A stretch of DNA of 41,150 bases from an uncultured Verrucomicrobiota bacterium (GTDB taxonomy: Bacteria; Verrucomicrobiota; Kiritimatiellia; CAJWTS01). This document shows positions 1 to 8,122 of the stretch, piece by piece; the stretch's first letter is position 1, and each line of letters opens with the position of its first letter. A program made the position numbers and the translations under genes. Location of the stretch: the NCBI GenBank assembly GCA_913047795.1, contig CAJWTS010000035.1, positions 1 through 41,150 on the forward strand, written 5' to 3'. The notes beneath the pieces are model-generated. The model worked only from the letters and a program-made list of their open reading frames with translations, ran no database searches and was not told the origin of the DNA.

Positions 1-21
1 CCTCAAATTTTAAAATCTGTT

Positions 22-488
22 TCATCTTGTAGGTTTGTATTTTGATTCTTGCAGTAATTGCCTTGAATCCGTTAAAAACATGAGTTCCTCTATAGTAATG
101 TCATGTATATTCATGTATTGTTCTATCATTTTATAACCAATATAATAGGCTGCTCTAGCAGGGGCATCTTGCGGCATACCTTTTGCAAAAGGAGAATAAT
201 TTAATAAACTACGATAGTCTTTTTCCTGATACGAAAACAACAAGTCCTGTTCTATAAAATAGGTCCAAATAGCCGCTTCATTTTCTATCACCCATTGCAT
301 TTGCTCATCAGTAAATCGAAACTTATCTACATCCAGAGTATTGGGCAATATGGTATTGATAAAATACATCACCTTCCCTTTATATATCATTTGTGATAAA
401 AAATCTCTTCCGCTAACAAGATGCTGAAAATTACGATTACACCACACCTCCATTACATTAGAAACAATAAATCGTTTTTGTTTTTGAA
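22..488 (-). CDS. C-terminal fragment of a GldB-like gliding motility lipoprotein (Bacteroidetes type)
   Basis: The reading frame ends in TGA at 22-24. Its last ~150 residues resemble the C-terminal half of GldB, a lipoprotein of the Bacteroidetes gliding/type IX secretion machinery: an MIYKGKVMYF segment, then ILPNTLD, then a run with WVIENEAAIW and YFIEQDLLFS, and a GYKMIEQYM stretch. The open frame continues to 552, but the part beyond about 488 lies in GC-rich DNA of a different character and overlaps a transporter gene, so the ATG at 552 is not a true start. The gene is therefore missing its 5' half (lipobox and signal peptide). The AT-rich composition is unlike everything to the right. 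Family assignment is by memory of conserved motifs; that this is foreign to the contig is an inference. Confidence 0.6.
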
Positions 489-505
489 ATTTCAGTGGCC
501 CAGAG
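480..505. other. Composition and gene junction (likely assembly chimera or insertion edge)
   Basis: To the left the sequence is strongly AT-rich and Bacteroidetes-like; to the right it is GC-rich. Two minus-strand genes are both interrupted here, in different frames: an MFS transporter loses its C-terminal third and a GldB-like gene loses its N-terminal half. No inverted repeat, target-site duplication or transposase is visible at the join. A chimeric assembly is the simplest explanation. Confidence 0.7.
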
Positions 506-1300
506 CATCCCAGAACCCGCAGGTCGCAGGACAGCCCAGAGCAGCGCCCCAATCGGCATCATCGCCCCGACCAGGGCAGCTCCGCGCGAGATTTCAACGT
601 CCGTCAGTCCGCGAGCCACACCCAGCCCGGGCCATAGCACGGACATGGTCCCCGCGAGCAGCATCATGGCGATTGTCGTACAGATCCGCGCCATCCTACG
701 AAGTGCAGGTGTCGATCCGATTTCATGCGTCGTGTTTCCCGCCGATGGACTGTTCGCAAGGGTTCGCATGCTGCCCGCGAGGATCCCATATAAACATACG
801 CCGCCCCAGGCCACGGCGGCGATAGCGCGCACGGAATCGGTTCCAAGCGCGCCGCATAGAAACGGCCCCAGCATCTCGCCGATTCCCATTCCGAGTAGGA
901 CGAAGGCAAGCGTCCAGGCGAGCGTCCGAAACGGCCGCGCGTGCCCCGCGAGCAACTGCAGCGACAGGTAGAAGTGGCCGGCGCCCAGACCAAGCGTCAG
1001 GGATACGGCCATGAAAACCACAAAGCTGTTCGTGGATAGGCTCACGGTGCCCGCGCAGGCGATCAGCACCACGCCGCCCGTGGACGCCAGGGCCGCCCGC
1101 GCGGGTGTCACCCAGCGGCCAGCTACCCAGGCACTAAGCGCATGCCCCAACGGGTTGAGCGCCCCGATCCACATCAGCGTCCGCGGGGGGACACCCATTC
1201 GCGCTGATTCGATCAGCATACGCCAGGTGAAGAGAAGCGTAATCAGCGTCGCGACCATCGGTGCGAAGATCGTGAAAAGAAGAGACCGTTTTGATGTCAT
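486..1300 (-). CDS. MFS-type transporter, 3' end missing
   Basis: A hydrophobic protein with about eight predicted membrane helices, beginning at ATG 1300 (MTSKRSLLFTIF). An upstream in-frame ATG at 1360 adds 20 charged, poorly hydrophobic residues and is less likely. Alternating hydrophobic segments with Gly-rich helices (for example the LTLGLGAGHFYLSLQLLAG stretch) and a central polar loop near residue 190 fit a Major Facilitator Superfamily protein. Such proteins normally have ~400 residues and 12 helices; about 270 are present before the composition junction, after which the frame runs only nine foreign codons to a stop. It would have been an inner-membrane permease of unknown substrate. 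The MFS assignment is moderate because the signature loop is not clear. Confidence 0.55.
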
Positions 1301-1561
1301 CGTTCTGTTCTGTTTTTCTTCATGCTCGTGCGCACGCGACACTTCGCGCCGACAAAGCACCCTGGCCCGACTTGGCGGATGCGAGCTGTGAGATAACGCT
1401 TATCGGATTATGAAGCACGCATTTATGGCGCACACAGGCACGCCGATTGCGTGATAGTGGCTATGGCGAAGATTTACCCGGTTTTCACGTTTGGCGATGG
1501 AGTGATCCTTGCGTAGCATCGGTCTCTCGATTGATAACACTGATATCGGAGATGTGAACCC

Positions 1562-2302
1562 ATGGACCCTTTTACTTTCGCGTTCATTACAGACGTTCAA
1601 ATTGGCGCCGGAAGCCCGAACGGACTGCGTGGGGAGGATTCTGACAAATTACGATTTGATCGTGCGGTCGATTTTGTGAATAAAGCGGGAGTGGATTTCG
1701 TAATCTTTGGCGGCGACCAGATCAACGTTGAAGATTCAGAAGAACAGCTGGATGTCTTTCTGGAATCTGCCGGTCGTATCGAAATGCCCTGGTACGGCGT
1801 CGCCGGTAATCACGACCAGAGCCCGACGTACCTCGAACACGAGGATGTCCCGGTCCGGTTTACGCTGAATCACAAAGGATGCTACTTCGTCGGATACGAT
1901 GCGTGGAGTGTTCGCGGGAACGCGGGACCCGAGCCGCAAAAAAAAGAGATATCCTGGCTGACGGAGCAGCTCCGTGCGGCGCCGGCGGATGCTCGTTTCC
2001 GATTCGTCGTCACGCACTGGCCCTTGTTCATGCATCATCCGGATGAAGAAGATTCGTACTGGAACATGCCAAACCGACACGAGCTACTTGAGCTGTTCAA
2101 GGAACACAATGTCGACTGCATTCTCAGTGGGCATCTGCATCACGACATCGATACGGTCTGGAGTGGCCTGCGCATGATATCAGCGGCAGCGACTTCGGTG
2201 CCCCTGCATTACCCCGAAGAAATGGCATTCAAGCTGGTGACCGTCTTCGATCACGGATTTTCGATGCGCCGCGTCTCGGTGGCCGTGGTGGACACGAATT
2301 GA
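1562..2302 (+). CDS. Calcineurin-like metallophosphoesterase
   Basis: A 246-residue cytosolic protein with the complete dimetal phosphoesterase signature: D11-x-Q13, GGDQ at 50-53, GNHD at 82-85, H152 in THWPLF and GHLH at 190-193. Residues D11, D52, N83, H84, H152, H191 and H193 are the expected metal and phosphate ligands. In this family Q at the second position of the first motif is also seen in CPPED1-like proteins, so phosphoprotein or cyclic-nucleotide phosphodiester hydrolysis is possible; the substrate cannot be read from sequence. The ATG at 1562 is preceded by CGGAG ten bases upstream. There is no signal peptide. It stands alone on the plus strand, divergent from the MFS fragment and convergent with the dehydrogenase remnant that ends 18 bases away. 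Confidence 0.85.
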   Translation: MDPFTFAFITDVQIGAGSPNGLRGEDSDKLRFDRAVDFVNKAGVDFVIFGGDQINVEDSEEQLDVFLESAGRIEMPWYGVAGNHDQSPTYLEHEDVPVRFTLNHKGCYFVGYDAWSVRGNAGPEPQKKEISWLTEQLRAAPADARFRFVVTHWPLFMHHPDEEDSYWNMPNRHELLELFKEHNVDCILSGHLHHDIDTVWSGLRMISAAATSVPLHYPEEMAFKLVTVFDHGFSMRRVSVAVVDTN

Positions 2303-2319
2303 ATGCGTGAGTCGCCGTG

Positions 2320-2816
2320 TCACCCTCTAGCGTGAATGACGGCCTTAGCGTGCGGGAGCCTGCGATTTTTGAGGTCGTCGTATACCCGGGCGATGTCATC
2401 GAGCTCGAAGGGGTTCTCGCAGTTGAGCCAGTGGCGGGCGTCGTAGGTGCCGCTTTGCATGAGCGGAATGACTTCGTCGATCGCGCCATCCACATCCTTC
2501 TCTCCGTCGAACCAGGTGAATGAGGGGCGGAAGCGTGGGGTCAGCGTACAGGCGTCGAACGCGTCGTCCAGTCCGTAGGTGCCGACGGATCCGCCGCGAC
2601 TGACCAGGTCGAGCATCTCGTCCAGCAGTCCTTGCGTACCGACAATGTCGATGATGAAATCATAGCCGTCAGGACCGGCTGCCTTGAGCTGTTCCATGCG
2701 GTCGGCGGACCTGTAATCGACGAGGTGGTCGATACCGACGGCGTCAGCCGACGCGCGGGGTCTCGGCGCCGAAGTCACGGACGTCTATCGAGGAGACGAG
2801 ATGCTTCAAGACGACG
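2320..2816 (-). pseudogene. Truncated medium-chain dehydrogenase/reductase (C-terminal half only)
   Basis: From GTG 2778 to the stop at 2320 there are 152 codons matching the second half of an MDR (zinc-type alcohol dehydrogenase-like) protein: the end of the Rossmann domain (GIDHLVDYRS), the strand pair around DFIIDIVGTQG, the SRGGSVGTYG turn and a C-terminal helix pair. The catalytic GroES-like domain, roughly 170-200 residues, is absent. Just upstream, in another frame (about 2770-2816), the peptide SSIDVRDFGAETPR looks like the continuation of the same Rossmann fold, so there is also a frameshift and an in-frame TAG. The remnant starts directly after the stop of the intact MDR gene. Probably non-functional; the family call is good, the substrate unknown. 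Confidence 0.6.
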
Positions 2817-3854
2817 TCACCGTTCTGTATGTGAGTCCGTCCAGTCCAGCAACACGCCCGTATATGTGTCCGGGTGGTTGAGCAGGCCCTCGTAGGCTTC
2901 CTTGATCTGCTCCGGCTTCATGCGGTGCGAGATGAGGGGTTCGAACTTCATCTCGCCGCGCCTGATCCAGTCGAAGACCGTCTGCTGCTTGCTGAACTGC
3001 GATTCGGCGTTGCGCGTGGTGGGATACATCGGCAGGCACCATTCGATCGCGCCCTGGATGGTGATCCAGCGCCCGTGCGCGTCGTTGAAGATCTCGGTCA
3101 GGTCACCCTCGACCGGGACGCGCGGCGTGCCGAGGATCAGCATCTGCCCGAAGGTGGCGGTTGCCCGGAGCGCTTCGACGCATACCGCGCTGTGGCCGAC
3201 CGCGTCGACGGTGATGTTCCCCATCTCGCCGTCCGTGATGGATTTGATCTGCGCCCGGACTTCTTCCTGGTCGCCGCCGATCGTATGCAGGACACCGCAC
3301 TGCTCGGCTACGGCCCGGCGTTCGGCAACCGGGTCGACGCCAATCACGCGGCAACCCATGATCGTGTAGGCCTGGGCTGCGAGGTTGCCGACCATGCCGA
3401 GCCCGAACATGACCACCCAGGGGTTATCCTGGATCCTGCTCAGGATCGGTGCGGTGAGCGCGACGGCGGCCATGCGCGAAGCAGCGGCAATCGCGGGATC
3501 AATGTCATCGGGTACGGGTACGACCAGGCGTTCCGAGTTGTAGCGATGTGCGCTCGAGTGTGGGCCGTAGGAGAATACACGCTCGCCGACGGTCGTGCGG
3601 GTCACGTTCGAACCCACTGCCGTAACACGTCCCACGTTGGCGTAGCCCGAGTTCCAGGGATAGGCGCACCACGTGTCCTTAACGAACACGTTGGGATCCT
3701 TGGCCGTGTAATTTGCCAGTTCGGTGCCGGCGCTGATGTAGGTGAACTCGGTCTCGACCACGATTTCCGTGGGGCCGAGATCGCCGGTTCCGAGTTCGTT
3801 CTCCTGCAGTTCGACTTCATTCTGTCCGGTCACGATGACTTGCTGAATCTTCAT
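2817..3854 (-). CDS. Medium-chain dehydrogenase/reductase, zinc-type alcohol dehydrogenase-like
   Basis: A full-length 345-residue MDR oxidoreductase. The N-terminal GroES-like domain (about 1-145) carries the ISAGTEL motif and WNSGYANVGRV, as in family members that lack the usual catalytic cysteine and the four-cysteine structural zinc lobe. The Rossmann domain follows, with FGLGMVGNLAAQ (about 150-161) and GCRVIGVDP, the acidic residue favouring NAD(H). The C-terminal segment NHPDTYTGVLLDW is the usual end of the fold. GAGGA lies about 12 bases before the ATG. It would oxidise or reduce a polyol or sugar derivative in the cytosol. It starts 19 bases after the M28-like remnant and is followed at once by the truncated MDR. 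Confidence 0.85.
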   Translation of the reverse strand: MKIQQVIVTGQNEVELQENELGTGDLGPTEIVVETEFTYISAGTELANYTAKDPNVFVKDTWCAYPWNSGYANVGRVTAVGSNVTRTTVGERVFSYGPHSSAHRYNSERLVVPVPDDIDPAIAAASRMAAVALTAPILSRIQDNPWVVMFGLGMVGNLAAQAYTIMGCRVIGVDPVAERRAVAEQCGVLHTIGGDQEEVRAQIKSITDGEMGNITVDAVGHSAVCVEALRATATFGQMLILGTPRVPVEGDLTEIFNDAHGRWITIQGAIEWCLPMYPTTRNAESQFSKQQTVFDWIRRGEMKFEPLISHRMKPEQIKEAYEGLLNHPDTYTGVLLDWTDSHTER

Positions 3855-3873
3855 GTTCTGGGTCGTTCCTCGT

Positions 3874-4245
3874 CTATTTCGTTTTCAACTTCGTTCGTAC
3901 GTCCCGCTCCAGCCGGATCCGGCTGGCGTTCTTTGCGGTGTCATCCGTTGCGCGTTCGAAAGGTAGCTCCGGTTCGTTGCAAAGGCGATACAGTATCTCG
4001 GCGTAGTAGTGAACGCCGCTACGCATCACCTGCGGCGCGAGATCTTCTGGGACATCGTAGCGTGTGTGCCAGGTCGGTTGCGGCTCGCGATTGTTGATCA
4101 GGGACGGTACGTCGTCGCCATAGAGGACCACCGGGTCCAGTGAACTGGGTCGTGATGCCACGGTAGCGTGCAGGCCGATGTCGCGCGCTGTGCCTGTCGC
4201 CTCGAGCCTGCCACCGCTCGTGGTGTGAAGGAGTGGAAAGGACAT
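3874..4245 (-). pseudogene. Possible C-terminal remnant of a peptidase M28-like protein
   Basis: A 123-codon frame from ATG 4245. The central part (GDDVPSLINNREPQPTWHTR, then YDVPEDLAP, then a helix HYYAEILYRL) resembles the last ~70 residues of Zn-dependent M28 aminopeptidases, where a conserved 'GIPs..l...yHt..D' segment provides the last metal-binding His and is followed by an amphipathic C-terminal helix. The catalytic core with the HxD and the Asp/Glu ligands is missing, so this cannot be an active peptidase. There is no convincing ribosome-binding site. The C-terminal 25 residues are charged and low in similarity to anything recognised. The MDR gene follows 19 bases later on the same strand. 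Treated as a remnant; a small unrelated protein remains possible. Confidence 0.35.
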
Positions 4246-4273
4246 CTCGGAATGCTCTACACCTGGTCTGACG

Positions 4274-4408
4274 TTACTTCTGCCAGAGAAGAATGCCCGG
4301 TATGTTCGAGAAAGGCGTGTTGAACGTCACCAGATGAAAGCCACTTTCTGTGGCATGGTCGGCGAGCCAGGCGTCGTTGATGGGGAATGGTGGGTCGGCA
4401 TTTTGATC
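4274..4408 (-). pseudogene. PIN-domain (VapC-like) C-terminal remnant
   Basis: A short minus-strand frame of 44 codons ends at TAA 4274-4276. It contains PINDAWLADHATESGFHLVT, followed by FNTPFSNIPGI. This matches the last third of PIN-domain ribonucleases of VapC type, where 'nDa.lAa.A...g..lvT.n..F..i.gl' holds the final acidic residues of the active site. The N-terminal part is not in frame; an overlapping frame upstream (ALEKRLPAEALGIKMPT) could be its continuation after a frameshift. No antitoxin gene is visible next to it. With 358 bases otherwise empty between the M28 remnant and the DegT gene, this is the only recognisable content of that gap. Judged a dead toxin fragment. Confidence 0.4.
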
Positions 4409-4603
4409 CCCAGCGCCTCTGCCGGAAGCCGTTTTTCGAGCGCGTATGGATGGGCGCTAACGGCCGGATCTGTTGCCTCCGGAGCTTGACGAGGCGAAGA
4501 TGCGTGTGGTCGGGCAGGGTTTAGTCCTTTCTCGTCATATGCTTTGAGTTGTATATTGCGGCCCCTTTGACGATACGCGACACATTGGAAAGGAATGACC
4601 CTC

Positions 4604-5878
4604 ATGTCTGAGAAGCTGGCCCTCAACGGTGGAACACCCATCATCCCCGACTCGATCGACTTCAAGCCCTGGCCGCCACCGATCGATGAGCAGGGCGAAC
4701 AACTGATTCTGGACGCGGTTCGCCAGGGCAATCATTCCGGCGGGGGTCCGCACGTGCGCATGCTCGAGGCCGAGTTTGCCGCGTGGAACGGCAACAAGCA
4801 TTGCCTTGCGACCTGCTACGGCGGCGCGGCGCTGCACATGTGCATGGCCGGCTGCGACGTCGGCGCGGGTGACGAGGTCATCACGACCGCCATGAGTTGG
4901 ACCACGTCGGCGACCTGCATCATTCACCACATGGGCATTCCGGTGTTCGTCGACGTTGACTGGGACTCGATGCAGATGGATCCGGCGAAGATCGAGGCCG
5001 CCATCAGCGATCGAACGAAGGCGATTCTGGCCGTGCACTACTGGGGCATTCCCTGCGACATGGATCCGATCATGGCCATCGCGAAGAAGCACAACCTGAA
5101 GGTGATCGAAGATGCCTGCCAGGCGCACGGCGCGCTTTACAAGGGACGCAAGGTTGGCACCATCGGCGACTGCGGCGCTTTTTCGTTCAACCAGAACAAG
5201 AATCTCTGCGGCGGCGAGGGCGGCGTATTCGTGACCGACGACGACCAGATCCTGGGGAAGGCACGGGCGGTGACGGGCTTCAGCGATTTCCGTCCCGCGG
5301 ATGCGGGCCGCGACTACCACGAGTATGGACTCGGATACAAGTATGGCCACGGTAACCTGCCGTCGGCATTTGCACTGGCCGGCCTGCGCAAGCTGGACGA
5401 GACCAACGCCTGGGCGATCGAGAACTGGGAGCGGCTGCACGCCGCGCTCGAAGGCACGCCGCATCTCGTGCGCAGTTTCAGCAGCGCCGACCAGGCCACT
5501 AACGGATACTCTTATGTCGTGCGTGTCGACCCGGCCTACCCCCGCGGACGCGGCGTTTCGCTTCCTGGGCTGAGCGACGCGATCGGCGCCGCACTGGGCG
5601 CCGAAGGCACGCCCTTCTACCGTGCCAACTGGCTGCTGCCGGCGCACGGCGTATTTCAGGCCAAGAACGCCTTCGGCAAGGGCGCGCCGTGGACGCATTA
5701 CGCGCGCGAGGACATCGACTATTCGCTCGGCCAGTGGCCGGTTGCGCAGGACGGCATCGAAACCAGCCTCAGCAACCTCAACCTGCACCGGCCGCCCAAC
5801 CGAGCCGAGCAGATCGACGCGCTGGCGGGTGCGATCAGGAAGGTGTTTGAGAATCTGGACGACGTTGTAGTCGCCTGA
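4604..5878 (+). CDS. DegT/DnrJ/EryC1/StrS family PLP-dependent aminotransferase
   Basis: A 424-residue fold-type I aminotransferase of the sugar-modifying DegT family. The N-terminal LNGGTP opening, the cofactor segment with CYGGAALHMCMAG, the VIEDACQAHGA motif (PLP-ring Asp at about 170 and Gln about 173) and the lysine motif FNQNKNLCGGEGG (Schiff-base Lys at about 199) are all intact. Family members transfer an amino group from Glu or Gln to a keto-sugar nucleotide or to scyllo-inosose-type cyclitols. An ATG nine bases earlier (4595) abuts GGAAAGGA with no spacing, whereas ATG 4604 has AAGGA nine bases upstream, so 4604 is chosen. It is followed, after 215 bases, by a ceramidase-like hydrolase. 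The acceptor sugar is unknown. Confidence 0.9.
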   Translation: MSEKLALNGGTPIIPDSIDFKPWPPPIDEQGEQLILDAVRQGNHSGGGPHVRMLEAEFAAWNGNKHCLATCYGGAALHMCMAGCDVGAGDEVITTAMSWTTSATCIIHHMGIPVFVDVDWDSMQMDPAKIEAAISDRTKAILAVHYWGIPCDMDPIMAIAKKHNLKVIEDACQAHGALYKGRKVGTIGDCGAFSFNQNKNLCGGEGGVFVTDDDQILGKARAVTGFSDFRPADAGRDYHEYGLGYKYGHGNLPSAFALAGLRKLDETNAWAIENWERLHAALEGTPHLVRSFSSADQATNGYSYVVRVDPAYPRGRGVSLPGLSDAIGAALGAEGTPFYRANWLLPAHGVFQAKNAFGKGAPWTHYAREDIDYSLGQWPVAQDGIETSLSNLNLHRPPNRAEQIDALAGAIRKVFENLDDVVVA

Positions 5879-6093
5879 TTAACAAGTGACTCGGGCAGGT
5901 CATGGACGGGCAGATAACACCTGCGCGTCGCGAACAGCCCGACGGCCACATGGCCGGCAATCTGTGCAAGGGCGGGGTGGATTACACTCCGACGCTCGAC
6001 GCCTGCCGCGCCAGGAAGTATAAGGTTCCAACTGTCGCCGGAAAGCCCGTTCGCGACTCAGCGTCAGTCGCGTTATACGCGAGACAACGCCAG

Positions 6094-7512
6094 ATGACAC
6101 ACGGACAACTACATATCGGGTGGGCGCGGGGAGAGATCACGCCGCCGCGCAAGACGTTTCTCCTGGGACAGTTTAATACCCGGATCTCCGACGAGGTCCT
6201 CTCGCCGCTGACCGCCACGGCGCTGGCGCTGGAGGTGCGTGATGAAGACGGTGGCGTCGAGCAAGCGGTGATGCTTACTTGTGATATCGCGAACGATGCG
6301 TTCAAGCCGGACTTGCTCCGAGCACTTGAAGGGCGTTGTCCCGATTTCGATCCGGCCAAGTTGACCGTTACCTGCACCCACACGCACACGGCGCCGGCCT
6401 TGACGCGCGGTATTTACGACGAACCGGAAGACGATCCTGATTTCATGAATCCGGACGAGTACCGTGAGTGGATGGCGGCACAGTTGGCCGATATCGTCGC
6501 GTCCGCCTGGACCGATCGCGAACCGGGCAGTGTCTCACGCGGTTTCGGGTACGCTGTTGTCGGACGCTGTCGGCGCACGGTCTACGCGGACGGCGCGGCC
6601 CAGATGTACGGCGACCCCTCGCGGCCGGATTTTCGCGGCTTCGAAGCCTGTGATGACCACGCGGTCAACATGCTCTTCACCCGCGACAGAACCGGTGATC
6701 TTACCGGGATCGTGGTCAACCTGGCCTGCCCGGCGCAGTGTCACGAATCGCTGGAAGCGTTCTTCGCGGATTACTGGCATCCCGTGCGTGAGGCGGTCGC
6801 CGAACGCTACGGCGCCGACGTTCACCTGCTGTCGCAATGCGCGCCGGCCGGTGATCTCTCGCCGCATTTGCTGATGGATCAGAAGGAAGAAGCCGACCTG
6901 CGTAGCCGCCTCGGTGTCGACGACTGCGGTATCATCACCCGGCGCGTCATGGCCGCGATCGATGAAGGACTCGCCACGGCATCGCCCGCGGAAGACCGCG
7001 TGGCCTTCGCGCACGAGGTCAAGGCCTGGCGCCTGCCATGCCTGATGGTCACCGCGGAACAGTACGAATTGGAGAAACGAATTCCCGATATGAGCGAGGA
7101 AGAGCGTCGGCAGCAGCACTTCGCGTTTCAACAGATCTGGCCGTTCGGTCTCGTGGCGGATCTGGTGCGGCGCTACGAACAGCAGGCCGAGAATCCGGAT
7201 CATGCGGTTGAGTGTCACTTTATCCGCCTGGGCGATGTGGTCTTCGCCACCAACCCGTTTGAGCTGTTCGTGGATTACGGCGCGCGCATTCGTTGCCGCA
7301 GCCGTGCGCTGCAGACCTTCCTTGTTCAACTTGGCGACGGATCGGGGATTGGATCGTATCTGCCCACGCAGCGCGCCCTGGACGGCGGGCACTACAGCGC
7401 CGTGATCAAGTCTTGCTGGGTCGGTCCGGAGGGCGGCCAGGTGTTGGTTGACAACACGGTCGACACGATCAACTCCCTGTTCGATGGCGACGACTACCCG
7501 CGGACGCGGTGA
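6094..7512 (+). CDS. Neutral/alkaline ceramidase-type hydrolase, N-terminal domain only
   Basis: A 472-residue protein whose first ~260 residues match the N-terminal catalytic domain of neutral/alkaline ceramidases: GWARGEITPP near the start, LTCDIAND (about 62-69), the CTHTHTAP zinc motif (His 96 and 98) and a later NLACPAQCHE segment. Many bacterial catabolic operons carry such stand-alone proteins lacking the C-terminal beta-sandwich and a signal peptide, so cytosolic amide or ester hydrolysis of a small metabolite is more likely than sphingolipid cleavage. The frame is open from 5902, but the 64 extra residues show no domain; MTHGQLHIGW at 6094 aligns with the normal family start, although only a weak GAGA lies upstream. 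A distant relative lies at 35814-37091. Confidence 0.7.
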   Translation: MTHGQLHIGWARGEITPPRKTFLLGQFNTRISDEVLSPLTATALALEVRDEDGGVEQAVMLTCDIANDAFKPDLLRALEGRCPDFDPAKLTVTCTHTHTAPALTRGIYDEPEDDPDFMNPDEYREWMAAQLADIVASAWTDREPGSVSRGFGYAVVGRCRRTVYADGAAQMYGDPSRPDFRGFEACDDHAVNMLFTRDRTGDLTGIVVNLACPAQCHESLEAFFADYWHPVREAVAERYGADVHLLSQCAPAGDLSPHLLMDQKEEADLRSRLGVDDCGIITRRVMAAIDEGLATASPAEDRVAFAHEVKAWRLPCLMVTAEQYELEKRIPDMSEEERRQQHFAFQQIWPFGLVADLVRRYEQQAENPDHAVECHFIRLGDVVFATNPFELFVDYGARIRCRSRALQTFLVQLGDGSGIGSYLPTQRALDGGHYSAVIKSCWVGPEGGQVLVDNTVDTINSLFDGDDYPRTR

Positions 7513-7584
7513 GAGACAGGGATTGAGTTTGGGAAGTCGGACGGTGCTGGGAACGCGTCACGGCCAGCCGTTATCTCTGGTTCT

Positions 7585-7956
7585 TTAAGGGGTCGTTCCG
7601 ACTGCCTGCTCGAGATAGGTGATGATGTCAGACGATTGGTAGACCCATTGCTCCGCTTCTTCTGGCCGCGAGATGCGCAGGCAGGGAACCTTGCGCTTGC
7701 CGCCGCCCTGGATCAGTTCGGCTTCGTGTTCCGGCGAGCGATTGATGTCGTGCGTCGTGATCGTAAGGTTCAGCCGCCTCATGGCGCGTCGTACCTTGAT
7801 GCAGAATGGGCAGGCCTCGAACTGGTAAAGGCGCATGTGCTGCGTCATGTCATCGACACGCGCCTGGTCCGGCGCGTCGCGGGTGACGGCCTTCGGTCGG
7901 CAGCAGGCATTAAGGGTAAGGAGAATCTTTCCAACGAACCACCGGATGAATTTCAT
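7585..7956 (-). CDS. Membrane-anchored glutaredoxin/GST N-terminal domain protein
   Basis: A 123-residue protein with an N-terminal hydrophobic helix (MKFIRWFVGKILLTLNAC), a basic linker and a thioredoxin-fold domain with the redox pair CPFC at about residues 51-54 in YQFEACPFCIKVRR. It continues with GGGKRKVPCLRI, where the cis-Pro loop binds glutathione, and QSSDIITYLEQ. This organisation is a conserved family in Gammaproteobacteria, annotated as glutathione S-transferase N-terminal domain protein; it likely acts on thiols or glutathionylated proteins at the inner membrane. The frame opens at 8124 but the added 56 residues overlap the upstream region of the oxidoreductase gene and have no family counterpart, so ATG 7956 is used. 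It is the only minus-strand gene between 4.6 and 12 kb. Confidence 0.8.
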   Translation of the reverse strand: MKFIRWFVGKILLTLNACCRPKAVTRDAPDQARVDDMTQHMRLYQFEACPFCIKVRRAMRRLNLTITTHDINRSPEHEAELIQGGGKRKVPCLRISRPEEAEQWVYQSSDIITYLEQAVGTTP

Positions 7957-8122
7957 GGGACCAAGGAGTATCAGAAAGGTGCGCCGACAGAAACATAAAG
8001 CGGACAGTATCCCGCGACCAGGCGATGGACGATGACCCCCGTTCGGGAGATGCTCGATACCGGGTTGAAGCGGCTTTTCGCTTGGCTTTGACCTTGATAT
8101 AACGCTCCATGGAGATTCGATC

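Noticed and set aside
2874..4097. A 407-codon plus-strand frame
   Set aside because: It lies antisense to the well-supported MDR gene and is rich in Arg, Gly and His as expected of a shadow frame.
5902..6093. A 64-residue N-terminal extension of the ceramidase-like protein
   Set aside because: No domain, no ribosome-binding site and poor composition; the family start aligns with ATG 6094.
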